From assembly GCA_013396655.1 (NCBI GenBank), contig WBMV01005053.1:91456-155455 (forward strand): a DNA stretch of 64,000 nt, given 5' to 3'. The translations under genes and the position numbers were made by a program. Positions 22,769-33,886 of this stretch are shown piece after piece. The stretch's first letter is position 1; every line of letters starts with the position of its first letter. The notes under the pieces are model-generated. The model made no database searches and was not told the origin of the DNA. It saw nothing but the letters and a program-made list of their open reading frames with translations. This DNA comes from Campylorhamphus procurvoides. Taxonomy: Eukaryota > Chordata > Aves > Passeriformes > Dendrocolaptidae.

Positions 22769-22826
22769 AGGGGATTGGAACGAGATGATCTTTAAGGTCC
22801 CTTCCAATCCAAACCATTCTGTGACT
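22769..22826 (+). mobile_element. CR1 LINE terminal 58 bp
   Basis: AGATGATCTTTAAGGTCCCT followed by TCCAATCCAAACCATTCTGT. Only the extreme 3' end is left. Confidence 0.92.
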
Positions 22827-22969
22827 CTCCATCCAAGGGAGAGTTTGGGGGTGACACTGGTGCAAATCCAGGACACTGAGGTGAGGATCTGCCCCCCGAC
22901 ACCTCTGAATTTTACACAGACAAAGTAAATTAACCTGGAAGGGAAAGAATTACCCAGCAAATTCCCTCG

Positions 22970-23260
22970 GCGTGTCGTGGCAATTTAAAGCAATGTTAAT
23001 GTTGATTTATTGATTTGGAAAGGTACTTACATTTATAAAACAGCAAGGGCTTGTCTATAGTGCCAATAATGTAACACAGACCTGATGGCTCCAGTCTGGC
23101 AAGTCCCTTATCAGTGTGTAAAATTCATCAGGAGAGAAAGATGCAAAGGGAAAGGGAAGAAACCCAGGAAATTTTATTTATCCTGTAAAAAATAAGAAGG
23201 CTAAACCTTCCAGCAAAGGCTGAGATAGTGTATCATGAGCCAACCAGCCTGCAAAGAGCC
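22970..23260. promoter_or_regulatory. Candidate regulatory island
   Basis: AT-rich repeat-free DNA: CAATTTAAAGCAATGTTAAT, GTTGATTTATTGATTTGG and GTGCCAATAATGTAAC. It follows immediately after the CR1 stub. Function is inferred from composition only. Confidence 0.28.
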
Positions 23261-24534
23261 AAGGAGTTAACTAGGCTGGGAATCAAAGCAGCAACAGGAT
23301 GGAGCAGCGAGATCTCTGGCACATCTGAGGCTCAGGGATCACTTACTTGAACAACACCATAAATCCCTCCAATAGTCCCAGAAGCAAAGACAGCTCCCCC
23401 AGGGGTCCAGCTGAGCAGCTGGGAAGAGATAGCATTTCCCAGCAGGGAAGGTGGGAGAAAGGAGCAGTTTACAGGGGTGAGGGATGATGATTTAGGGCTG
23501 GTGAATAAAAGCACAGAGGATCTTTGAATAATAAACTTGGAGTGACCTTCCCCAAATCCAGTGGGTTTAGGCAGTGTTTAATGGCAGAATTTGCTTTCTG
23601 GAAAGCCCAGAAGGCTCTAGGTTAGAGTTAATCAGTAAAAAGATGCTTTTCAGTAAGGAGCAGAGTTTACTCTGGGCAGCTCAGCAAGGTGTGATTCCAA
23701 GAGGGAAAAGGTCAGGAGCAAAGAGGTTGAGAGATGCTGGATGCCAAGAGCCTGGCAGCAGCCAGGGACAGATATCCCATGGGACACGGCTGGCCATGGC
23801 CTTCTCCCAGCTCACTGCAGCTCCCTCTGCTTGGGGGCTTGTCCAGAAGAGATTCATCAATGGGACAGAGGCAGGAGGAAAATCCCCTTACAAGGAAAAG
23901 GCAAACCAGTAGTCTGCTCTGGGCTCGGTGTTAGGAGAGATGTGGGAATAAAGACTTGGGGGTTTTGATAGGATGCATAAAATAAATAATTTCTCCTTAA
24001 CCCAGCAGAGCCCAGGTTAAATAGGCAGTGTAGGAAGGACTTGCTTGACCAAGGAAACCCATATAAGCTCACGACAGTTTGAACAAACACCTCACCAGAT
24101 TTTCAGAGTATGGAGGAAATTCAGCTTCTTGCACAAATTCTGCCTCTGGGATTATTCCAGGCTGGACCAATCCAGAGAGGAGAGAAAAGCATGAAAAACA
24201 GTGGATTTTCTCAGCCTGGACATGCCCCCCTTTGCATCCCACAGAGCTCCTGGATGGAAACCCGTGTGCTGCCGTGGCCAAATACATCCCTGGAGGATGG
24301 GGTACCCTGTCAGCAGTGGGAAAGAGGGATGTTACTCTCTCAGCAGACAAATTATCCACAAATTGTACAAGCCACCGAGGTTGTTTCAGTTACTAAATGA
24401 TTAAAGCATCTAATCTCTGGAGCCACGAGGATGGATATGGTTTGGAAAATGGGATACTGGGGAGGGGAGAGGGCTCCTCCAGCACCTCTCTGGGGGCTGG
24501 GCTATAGGAGCCCTCCAAAGGAGGCCCAGATGAG

Positions 24535-24725
24535 TAAGACATCATTAATAAATCAATGACAGGGAAATGAAAATGGAAGTACATGAATCAGCGAGCTGAT
24601 GGGGTCACAGATGAAAAACAGCGCATCTGCTGCCGCTTTCAGTACATTAACAAATAAGGCCAGTGGCTCAGACACGCTAATGCTCGGAATAATGAAGCTT
24701 CAAGACCGATTAGAGCATAAATCAC
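24535..24725. promoter_or_regulatory. Candidate regulatory island
   Basis: Repeat-free block with CATTAATAAATCAATGACAG, ATGAATCAGCGAGCTGATGG, CACGCTAATGCTCGGAATAATG and GACCGATTAGAGC. It ends at an A/T homopolymer patch at 24727-24750. Confidence 0.3.
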
Positions 24726-25544
24726 TTTTTTTTTTAGAAAAAAAAAAATAGCCAGGCCCTCCCCAGCCATCAGGAGACATATTTGCTGTATCTCAGACTC
24801 TTCCTGGCAGCTGCTGGCTGGGGTGGTGGATGGAGCTGCTGCCCTGCTCTGCTCCTGCTTTCTGTAGGGCTGATTCCCACCAGCAGAACTCAATCCATGC
24901 CAGCCAACACCTGAGACCTCCACAGCCACCCACTCGCTGGCTGGATGGGCCCCAACACCTTCCCTTCTTCTTTTCCCACTTCCAGCCGTCTGGCGGTTCA
25001 TTTGGGACTTTTTTGGCTGCAAAATCATCTGCTCTGTGTTATCGACTTGGGTTTTGGGAAGGAAGGCAAAGCAGATCTCCCCTGGCACATAAAAAAAAGA
25101 GCTGGGAGCTGCCTTATCCCGCAGGGTTTCCCTGGGGATTGGGTTTGGGTGTGGGGACACGAGGGTGGGAGCACTGCAGGTGCCAAGTCACAAGCTGGCA
25201 CTGAAGAGCCACAGCCCAGAAAATCCTGCCTTTTTTATCCTTCTCCCTGTTCCTACATCCCTGTCTCCCTGCTATTGATCACAGTGACACAGCCCGGCGT
25301 CCCAAAGGCTCCCACTCATCCATCAGCTCCCTGCCAGCCGCTCTGCCAAAATCCAGCCTCTGAGGGCACTTTGGGGACACAAACCCAGAGACACCGACAC
25401 CATCCAAACACATCACAGCCTATGGATGTGGCCAGGGAGTCTCTCCTCCCCAATTTCTCCCTGCTCGTCCCCACCTCCTCCATGCCCTTCCCTGGACACC
25501 ACGGTCACTCACACGCAAACGAGGAGATCCATAAGCTAATCAAG

Positions 25545-25640
25545 CTACTTCCCCTCCAGGCTTCATAGAGAGGCAGACAGTTATTGGTGTTGCTATTTTT
25601 AAATACCCGAGAAGTGCCTGGGTATTGTTGCAATAGGGTC
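25545..25640. promoter_or_regulatory. Short island with a MEF2-consensus site
   Basis: CTATTTTTAA at 25593-25602 fits the MEF2 consensus YTAWWWWTAR, next to GCTAATCAAGC and CAGTTATTGG. It is a single-motif observation. Confidence 0.25.
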
Positions 25641-26984
25641 GTCTGCATCTCTGGCTTCACTGAGCTGTGACCCCCATTATCCACGACCAGGGTGTGGAAA
25701 GAGAGGCACAGTCTGGCCGTGGAAATTTGGCGCCTAAAATATCGATGGGAATGGGCAGATCTTCATCCTCCAAGGAGAACTGGCCTGTGAGAAAAAAGAG
25801 AGGGGAAAGAGGAAAAGAGAAGCCCCAAGCTCCTGTCAGGGGGACTGTGGGATGGACCATGGAGCTTCACCACTCTCCATCCCACCTGGGAACGTTCCAG
25901 ATCCACCCCTGGGACTCATCCTGATGCCGAGCTCCTCCACTCATCCCCAAAGCAACATTCCCCCAAATTATTATTATTCCACAGCGCCTGCCTGTAAAAC
26001 CCAGAGCAATCAGAGCCTGCTCTTCCAGCCTTGTTAAATCACATTTTAAACGAGGGCAGCTCTCAGCTCGGGGGTCGGAGGGGGGAGCCACGCTCTGGGA
26101 TTATTGTAGGACAAGATTACAGAGCCCTTCCCATTCCATGCACTGCCACGATCCAATTACTGCAGGATGAACGCCTCTCCTGCCTGCTGGATTGCAACCC
26201 CTGGCCCCACCAGCAGCCACGATTCCACAGGCTGATTGCTGCGTGGGGAAAGCAAAACTGGAATTATCAGTTCACAGGGAAGGCTGGAAGGGCCAAGGTC
26301 GCTGCCAGATGGTGATGGGAGGGTGCTGGGCTGGGGGGTTGCAAGGGGGTGGTGTAAGATCAGGCAGCAGCAAAGAGCTGCTGGGGGATAGCAGGGAGTT
26401 TCTGATCCCGAATAAAGGGGTCTGCTCTGGTGGTGAGATCCTCTGTTTATTCCAGGGGCAGCTCCCTCTGTTTGTGTTCCTATTAGAAGGCAAAGGAGCA
26501 GCCAGCGACACTCATTCATTAGGAAGAGCATCATGGAAGAGCCTGCCCGGGCTGCGATTACCTGTTTGCAAGTGATATTAATCACTGGAGCAAAAACTAA
26601 TTATGTGGTTCACTAGTTTCCCCTTTTCCTTTGACAGCTCTGCCGTGAATCCCCCGGACTTGATGAGCAGAGAGCCACACTCTGCCATTGCAGTGGCACA
26701 AAGTGCCTCCTCCTTCCAAAAAGGAAAGGACCAAGGGATTCAGGACAAGCCTGGAGGAGCTGTGGGAGCATTCTGAGGTTTGTATGTTGAACTCAAAGCT
26801 CTTTGTAAATGACTGGGATGTTGGGAAGTGTTTAAAAATGCATATTTTGACCTAAAAAGAGCTCCTTGGGTGTGCATTCGAATAAGTTCATCCTTTGAGT
26901 CCAAAGGACCCTCTGCCTCCCTGGTGTGGCAGGGCACGTTCTCCCAAAGGAGCTGCTAAAGTGGAGCCCCAGCAAAGCAGCAGA

Positions 26985-27312
26985 AAGGGGGAAATGGGAA
27001 AGGGGAAGAAAGATGAGAAACAGAAAAGGAGAAAAGAAGGGGGAGGAAAGAAAAGGAGAGGGAAAAGGAAAGGGGGTAGAGGAAAAGGGAGAGGGAGAGG
27101 GAGAGAGAAGAGGGGGAGGAGGGAAAAGGAGACAAGAAGGAGAAGNNNNNNNNNNNNNNNNNNNNNNNNNNNNNNNNNNNNNNNNNNNNNNNNNNNNNNN
27201 NNNNNNNNNNNNNNNNNNNNAAAGAAGAAAAGAAGAAAAGAAGAAAAGAAGAAAAGAAGAAAAGAAGAAAAGAAGAAAAGGAAGGGGAAGAGGAAGGAAA
27301 AGAAAAAGAAAG
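26985..27312 (+). repeat. Purine-rich (GGGAAA / GAAGAAAA)n tract with a 75-base assembly gap
   Basis: Almost pure A/G on the plus strand on both sides of the N run at 27146-27220. The left part is G-rich and irregular (GGGAGAGGGAGAGGG); the right part is a regular 8-bp GAAGAAAA array. Apparent long reading frames here are low complexity (Lys/Glu/Arg-rich or Phe/Leu/Ser-rich) and not genes. The true array length is unknown. Confidence 0.93.
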
Positions 27313-27782
27313 AAGGTTCCAACATTTTGCAGCCCTGGAAGCGAGGCAGGGATGGGATCAGCCCCTGGAATCACAGGGGCCTGGCAGGATCTGTGCACCT
27401 CCCGTCACCTCCGAGCACCCACCGAGGAGCAAACCAAGAGTGCTGCTGCTGCTGAAGTGGGTTAATTCCCAGCCCTAAATGATTATTTCATCAGAGCAGC
27501 CGCGCTCCGTGGCGGGCACGGGCCCTGCCTCGCCGGCTGCTCCCCCCAAAGAGCTCCAATGTAGGTCAGAGCCGCGCTTGGTATGGCTTTCAATATTAAA
27601 CAAAACTGAGGCGCTGCACGAACTCATCTGCAGGGGGGTGGGGTGGGCTCTGCTCCCATCCATCAGCTCTGGGGGAAAGGCAGCCTTGGAAAAATATGGC
27701 TAAAAGGCTGTGGTGCCACCGCGGTCTCACACCAGGCACAGCCCAGAGCTGGAACAACCCACCCTGCTAATATCTGATGTGT
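27313..27782. other. Non-coding spacer
   Basis: No coding similarity or repeat recognised. Confidence 0.4.
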
Positions 27783-27921
27783 TAGAATCATGGAATCATT
27801 AAGGTTGGAAAACACCTCTAAGGTCGAGACCAAACATTAATCCAGCACTGACAAGCCCACCCCTAAATCTTGTCCCCAGGTTCCCCATCTGCACATCATT
27901 TAAATCCCTGAGGGATGGGGA
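27783..27921 (-). mobile_element. CR1 LINE 3' fragment, AATCATTAAGG subfamily
   Basis: ATCATGGAATCATTAAGGTT, GGAAAACACCTCTAAGGTCG, 'acaagcccacccctaaatct' and 'cacatcatttaaatccctga' follow the antisense of the CR1 group whose tail is CTTTTCCAACCTTAATGATTC. Confidence 0.9.
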
Positions 27922-28439
27922 CTCAGTTTGGCTCAATCTCGTGCCATTCTGTGGTGGTTTTGAGGCTGGAACAGCCCAAGGGTTTATTTTCTGCTTCAGC
28001 TCCATGGGCTGGATGAGGGGTTTGTGTTTCCCCCATGAGGGAGGACTCAGAACCACCTCCCTGTGCTGCCCTTTTCCCTCTGACAGAAGAATGGGGGAGC
28101 CAGCGCTGCCAAACCTCCAGGCACCACAGGCAGGGTGAACCTCCACGTCTCCAGGGAGCACCAGGGATTTTGGGAGCATTTCCCTGTGCCCACAAGGAAA
28201 TTGCTCTGAAATTTCCACAAAAGGGCTGCTGGTGACCGTGGTTGGAGTCCCCAGGGTTTGTGGAGGAGGCAGCCCTTGATCCAGCTGTGCCACTCCGTGC
28301 CCATTCCCTTCCATTCCAGCTGCGAACGCACCTGTCGAAAGGGGTTTCAGACCCGATAAATCCAACCTCAATTTAGTGCCTGTTACGCTCTGCAGGGAGA
28401 AGGACGCTCCTGTCCAGAAAATGCACTCGCTGGTTTTCA

Positions 28440-28640
28440 TCCCTTTGATTTATAGAGCTCCTGGTTTAAGAGATGTTCCTCTCCTCTGCGAACGAAGCGG
28501 ACGCTGACAGCTCCATCCATCACCGGGCTGTCAGGAGCCCAGCGCTTTAAATAAGCTATTAAAGTGAGATCGAGCTGGTTAACAGTCATAACAGAGCAGA
28601 AATCAGAGGGTTTACTTACGTCAGGGCCTGCTGAAATGAA
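28440..28640. promoter_or_regulatory. Candidate regulatory island
   Basis: Repeat-free DNA with retained CpGs (GCGAACGAAGCGGACGCTG) followed by GCGCTTTAAATAAGCTATTA and CTGGTTAACAGTCATAAC. Mixed CpG and AT motifs in unique sequence. Confidence 0.28.
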
Positions 28641-28929
28641 TTTCCTTTTAATGACCAGGGACCGGAGGGGGAGATCGCTCCAGCCTGGGAGATGCCAAGA
28701 TATCTCTGACACGGAGGTGGCCGGAGCATCGGCTCTAAGGACCCGTCCCTGCTTGCTCTGCAGGGGGAATCTGTCTTTGTTACTGATGATTAGGGCTAAT
28801 TAACAGTCTCCAACACCCACGGTGCAGGCCCAGGGGAAGGGAGTGGTGACACTTCCCTGGCAGCCCTTGGGGACACTCGGTGACCCACCAGGGGTGCACA
28901 AGGGTGAGGCACAGGCACCCGTTGAGCAA

Positions 28930-29430
28930 GACACGTAAACTTATCACCTTTAAATAACTTCTGTGGGGTATCAACATCACCTCTCCAGCTGTTTGTTTCC
29001 CTAAAATAGATGTTCATTACTTCCAAGAGTGTTGCAATCGACGTCGAAGATGGAATTTTTCTTGCATAATTAACCCTTGGACTTGTCTCTGTAAGCCCTG
29101 AAATTAGTGTTGGAACAATCAGTGCTGTTATCCAAAATTTATTACGTATATACGACTGAAGAAAGAAACATGATCCAAGTGTGGTTATGTAGGTCCAACA
29201 GAAGATTGAAATTTAATGTAGGAATGGCAATTACCTAAAAGGAAGTCTATTACTCCACGATAAAGCTGTCAAAATAATGATGGGAGCTCCTACAAATCAT
29301 GCAGAAGATCAATAAAGCCAATCCTGCGTCACAGCTTGAGAATTTAGGAATTGTATTTTGACCTTCATTTATGATGGAGCCCTTTAAAACATATTTAATA
29401 GATGGGCTATAGTGCTTCTTAATTAAAAAT
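28930..29430. promoter_or_regulatory. Candidate conserved non-coding element, 500 bp
   Basis: Long AT-rich, repeat-free block interrupted by stops in all frames. It contains GCAATCGACGTCGAAGATGG, TTGCATAATTAACCC, CCTGAAATTAGTG, AATTTATTACGTATATACG, AAAGCCAATCCTGCGTCAC and GAATTTAGGAATTG. CpG retention within AT-rich DNA (ACGTCG, TACGTA, CACGATAAAG, CTGCGTCAC) suggests constraint; this is inference. Confidence 0.42.
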
Positions 29431-30485
29431 TAAAACCATTCCTGCTGGGCTGGGACCACGGGAGGGCCAAATCCTGCTGTGCTCTGCCCACCAAAGCCCA
29501 TCTCACTCCAAAAGTGTCCAACGTCACCTCAACACGTTCCTCAGTGTTTTGTTTTTCTCCCAGCTCCCCGCAGGAAGATCTCGTCGCTTTGTCATTTTCA
29601 TTGACCGTCCTTGCTGTCCTTTCCTCTTTGATTTCCACCAGCCCATTTCATCCCTTCCCACCCCACCATCTGTCTTGTCCACCCTCGCTCCTCAATCCAA
29701 TCTCCCCTCTCCTATCACCTCCCCTCCATGGCTGATTGATTTGGGAGCAGCCACTTTCTGCACCCACCGGGCTGGGACACCTAAAAATTGGCTTGGATTT
29801 CATTTCCAGACCTCTGAGAGGAACAAAGAGGGGTTGCTGGAGGTGCCCAGCAGGAATCACTCTCCATGGGCCCCACTGAGAGACACCACGAGGGGGAAAT
29901 CGGCACCTCAACCATGGTCCCATCTTTTTTCTTGATAAATTTCTTCTTGATAATTAATGATCACCAATGCTTTGGGGCAAAACAAGCTCTCACCCCCCTG
30001 TTTGGATTCCAACCAACCTGCTTTGCCTTTATGGCATTTTTTACCCCAAAGTGCCCAGTCAGCATTGGTTCCCAGACACTAAAATGCTTCTTTCCAGCAG
30101 CAGAGACATCTCACTAGCTGCTCAGTGAGTATTTCATTCCTTCAGAGCATCAAAGTCCCTTCCAAGCCGGTCCTGTTGGCCACAGCTACACCAGGGTATT
30201 GGGATAGGGATGCCAGAATCCCATATAATGCACAATTGATACCAAATTCCCAGCCCAAATCCTCCTGGGGTTTGGTTATATGAGCACAGAACCACAAAAT
30301 GTCTTGTCTTTGAATCCACAGGTGAACATCAACCTCCATTCCCAGCGCAGCAGAAGGTGGAAGACACGGCACTGGGGGCTGCTGCCTCCTCCTGGACCTT
30401 AAAGGGGGGACCTTAAAGATCACCTAGGGCAGCACAGCAGATCCCCAAGGATGGGGACACAAAGGCTCTTTTACACCCTTGAAAC

Positions 30486-30815
30486 AGGCTGAGAGAGCAA
30501 GGATTGTTCAGCCTGGAGAAGAGACAGCTCCAGGGAGAGCTTAGAGCACCTTCCAGTGCTAAAGGGGCTCCAGGAGAGCTGGAGAGGGACCTGGGGCATG
30601 AGCATGGAGTGACAGGACAACGGGGAATGGCTTCAATCTGAAAGAGAAGTGATTTATGTTAGATATTGGTAAGAAATCCTTCCCTGTGAGGGTGGGCAGG
30701 CCCTGGCACAGGTTGCCCAGAGAAGCTGTGGCTGCCCCTGGATCCCTGGAAGTGTCCAAGGCCAGGCTGAAATGAGATGATCTTTAAGGGTCCTTCCAAC
30801 CCAAACCATTTAAAG
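30486..30815 (+). mobile_element. CR1 LINE fragment with an internal deletion
   Basis: Begins GGATTGTTCAGCCTGGAGAA, continues through 'gggctccaggagagctggag', 'acggggaatggcttcaatct', 'gtgagggtgggcaggccctg' and 'ctggaagtgtccaaggccag', then jumps to AAATGAGATGATCTTTAAGG. The ~70 bp normally in between (the block with CCCATGGCAGGG) is missing. Confidence 0.95.
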
Positions 30816-32959
30816 ATGATGGTGATGAAGATAATGATAATATCAAGGTCACAGGATGATGGCAGAAGGCTCTTTTGGGGCGAGGAGATGGGGCAGAGAG
30901 GGGGATGACATGCAGAGATGGGGAGCACACCCTGCCCCGAGGGAAGCTCGGGCAGACAGTGAGGAATGGGCAGGCCAATGAAAAGATCCAGCCGTATTTA
31001 TTACCCGTGGTCACTCCTGACAGCAGAATGTTAATAAGAATACTAATAGTCGATATTTCTTCGGGAGAGGCTCCATCCATTTTTAGCAGCTTGCTGCTCA
31101 CGGCAGATGAGTTTCTCATGGGCTGTTTCTTTGGCGGCCGCCGACACGATGCGATGAGATCTGAGCTCCTCGAGCCACGGTGCAGTGCAGTGGCACAACT
31201 TTATTGGGCTTGCAGAAATCCAATTTTACTGTGTCCAATATTGTGAGTTGATTAAACCTGATTTGAATCGACAAACGTCCGGGAGGGTGGGTGGCAGCTC
31301 GCTGTGAAAGAAGGGAGAGACTTTAATAAACAGGCTCGGGAGATAAAAATCTCCTTTTATTCCAATAAAACTCCCGTGTCAGGAAGCTGATGGTAGCATG
31401 AAGGGTAAGAGAGAGAGAGGATAAAAAAAGACATTTCCAAGCCAGTGGAGACTCAAAGATACTGAGAGTACAAGAGATTAAAATGGGAAAGCAGTCAGGA
31501 AGGCAGGATCTGGGTGCAGGACTCGTGAGCAGGGTTTGGGGATGGGGTGCAGAGCCAGGACTGCTGCAGGGAATCCCCTCCAGCTCTGACTAAAGCAGCA
31601 CACCAGGATTTCCCCACGGTCAGGGAAAAGGTTAATCCTGGGAGAGAACAGGAGAAGAGCCCCTTTTCTTCCCACCTGCAAAACTCCAGCTGGGCTCAGA
31701 AATGGGCTGCTGCTCTGGTGTCAGGTGGTGGACCTTGGCTGATGCTGTGGAGGAGCCTGGGATGGCGAGAGGGAAATGCAGGTGCCCTCTGCTCCTGTCC
31801 TGCACCTCCATCCAGCTTTGCTCAGGGCTGGGATGCAGCTCTTGGGGTGCTGCACATCAAATCCCGCCCCCAAAACCCAGTTCATCCCTCAGCCCCTTCC
31901 CAGTGCAGCTCTCTGGCATCAGAAAATTGTGCTTTTCCCCCAGCCATGCCCTCCCTGGTTCCCGGGGCAGGAGGGGCTGTCCAGCCATCCCTCATGGCAT
32001 TCCCATATCCCTGCATCAGCCCCCAAAACCTTCTGTCCTGCAGGTTAAACTGCTTGATCTGGGAATATCCCCAGCTGGCTCCTGCCTTACGTTTGTACTC
32101 CCTTTCCATAAATCCCGAAATCCTTCCCTGCTCAGAGCCCTGCCTGGGTATTAACTGGCAGCAGTTGGAGAGCTGTAAATTCCCACATCCTTCTCCAGCA
32201 GAGCTGCATGTAAACCCTTCCCCTGTGATTTACATGGAGGTCTGGGGGGATTAAACACACACTGAGTGCCCTGTGATGGAATCTTTCTCAACAGCTTCCC
32301 AAAAACTGCAGGGTCCAGGCGAGCCCCTGCTCGGCATCACTCAGGACGGGATGTCAGGAATGTGCTGTGCTGAGCCATAACACAGGGCTGGAGCCATGGA
32401 AAACCATACCTGGAGGGGAGGAAGGAGCAGATCAGGGCTCCAGAGCCTGGCACTGAGTGGGTTTTAGTGCCCTGCACAAATACATTGTCCTGTCCTCTGC
32501 AGCCACGGGAATCCTTATTATTCTTCTGGCATCCGTGCCCGTGGCTCTCTCCCAGGCAGATAAAGATCACAGCCAGGCCTGCCCCAGATGGTCACTGGGG
32601 CTTTTTTATTCATAAAGGGAGCGTTGTCAAAACCTACAGGCTTTGTACAAAAGGTTTAAAGGCATTTTCCAGCCCTGGAGTGAAGATATAACCTGCTATT
32701 CCTGGTCATCCCAAAGAGGCAATGGACAAGTACAGAATCAGTCTCCAAGATGATGCTTGTGGCTCTTAGAGAAGCAGCAGAGCACAAACTTCAATCAGGG
32801 GCTCCCATCTGGCCACCAAACTCTTGGATTTCCCCAAATTTCCCTGCCTTGACAACTGGTTTGAACAAAGAGGAGGCACTGACTGTGTCCTGCCCCGACC
32901 TCTGGGATTTGGGCACCCTGCAAAAGTCCCTGAAATCTGTTTGCTGAGGAAGCATTTCC
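30816..32959. other. Gene-free stretch with one AT-rich island
   Basis: No coding similarity; an open frame of 235 codons at 31547-32254 has a bias typical of GC-rich non-coding DNA. The island at 30980-31300 is listed separately. Confidence 0.5.
30980..31300. promoter_or_regulatory. Candidate regulatory island with CpGs
   Basis: GCCGTATTTATTACCCGTGG, AATGTTAATAAGAATACTAA, AGTCGATATTTCTTCGGG, GGCGGCCGCCGACACGATGC and GAATCGACAAACGTCCGG. Unique sequence mixing AT-rich motifs with seven or more CpGs, unlike the flanks. Confidence 0.33.
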
Positions 32960-33020
32960 CAGAATCATTAAGGTTGGAAAAGACCTCCAAGATCATCAAG
33001 TCCAACCTTTGACCAAACAA
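32960..33020 (-). mobile_element. CR1 LINE terminal 60 bp, AATCATTAAGG subfamily
   Basis: AGAATCATTAAGGTTGGAAA, 'agacctccaagatcatcaag' and TCCAACCTTTGACCAAAC, antisense. Confidence 0.9.
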
Positions 33021-33649
33021 ATTCAGGGGGTGCATGTCCCCTCGGTGTCAGCAGACAGACAGACACATCTGTCCCAGCCAGTAATGCCAGCCTGGCTCCT
33101 CACATTCCCACTCTGCCCAAATTTTAACTAAGGGAGCACTGAGCACCGTGAATTGGCCACAAAAGCCCTGGTTGTGCTGGGTCTGGGTCTCTATTGAGAA
33201 AGCTCCCAGCTTTAGCCCAGGCAGAGAAGGCCAAGCTCAGTATCTGCTGTAACACTCAGCTCTTGAGCAGCAGCCCAGCCTCGCCTTGGGACTCCCTGGT
33301 GTTGCTGACTCCAGTCCAGCCCAGTTGGCTGCATCTGGGCGGCTTCCAATGAACCCAGGGGAGCACCAGGTCCATCTTCTCCTTTGCTAAAAGTTCAGTT
33401 ATCACATTGCTCTGCATATGCACCCATCTGGGCAGTGGGTGACACCCCTCACCTTTCATTTGCCACCTCTGGGCAAGGAACTCACCTGTTGGGCCAGAAG
33501 AGGGATGTGGAGGCACAGGGAGAGCTTTTCCCACCATCCTGACTCCCTCTGTGGCCTGAGCCTTCTTTTTTTCACCCCTGACAGTTGAAGACAAACAGAG
33601 ACATTATTCTGAGAGCTGGGAGTCATATACACAACTGGGATGTTTTGGC
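33021..33649. other. Gene-free stretch
   Basis: Nothing recognisable. Confidence 0.4.
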
Positions 33650-33886
33650 TTCCCACTGCCAGAGGGCAGGGTTGGATGGGATACTGGGAAGGAATCCGTC
33701 CCTGGGAGGGTGGGCAGGCCCTGGCACAGGGTGCCCAGAGAAGCTGTGGCTGCCCCTGAATCCCTGGAAGTGTCCAAGGCCAGGTTGGACAGGGCTTGGA
33801 TCAGCCTGGGCTGGGGGAAGGTGTCCCTGCCCATGGCAGGGGGTGGGATTGGATGGTCTTTAAGGTCCCTTCCAGCCCAAACCAGC
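33650..33886 (+). mobile_element. CR1 LINE 3' fragment
   Basis: 'gcagggttggatgggatact', 'gtgggcaggccctggcacag', 'ggtgcccagagaagctgtgg', 'tggaagtgtccaaggccagg', 'tccctgcccatggcaggggg' and TTTAAGGTCCCTTCCAGCCC. Very similar to the copies at 39270, 42213 and 43841. Confidence 0.96.

Larger units (their letters stand above)
22827..26984. other. Gene-free stretch with few interspersed repeats
   Basis: More than 4 kb with no recognised CR1 copy and no coding similarity. Three AT-rich islands inside it (22970-23260, 24535-24725, 25545-25640) are listed separately. Frames of up to 207 codons exist at 24945-25568 but look like composition effects. Confidence 0.5.
27922..30485. other. Gene-free stretch containing two candidate regulatory islands
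   Basis: No coding similarity. The islands at 28440-28640 and 28930-29430 are listed separately. A doubtful antisense CR1 remnant (ACCTTAAAGATCACCTAGGG) lies at about 30398-30432. Confidence 0.5.

Noticed and set aside
24945..25568. 207-codon plus-strand frame
   Set aside because: No recognisable domain; composition typical of GC-rich non-coding DNA.
26832..27465. Long Lys/Glu/Arg- and Phe/Leu/Ser-rich frames across the purine tract
   Set aside because: They pass through 75 Ns and consist of simple repeat; no gene structure.
30398..30432. ACCTTAAAGATCACCTAGGG as a CR1 tail
   Set aside because: Too short, and it lacks the GGTTTGGGTTGGAAGG start and the TGCCATGGGCAGG block; mentioned only as doubtful.
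31547..32254. 235-codon plus-strand frame
   Set aside because: No recognisable domain and overlapping open frames in other phases; most likely non-coding.
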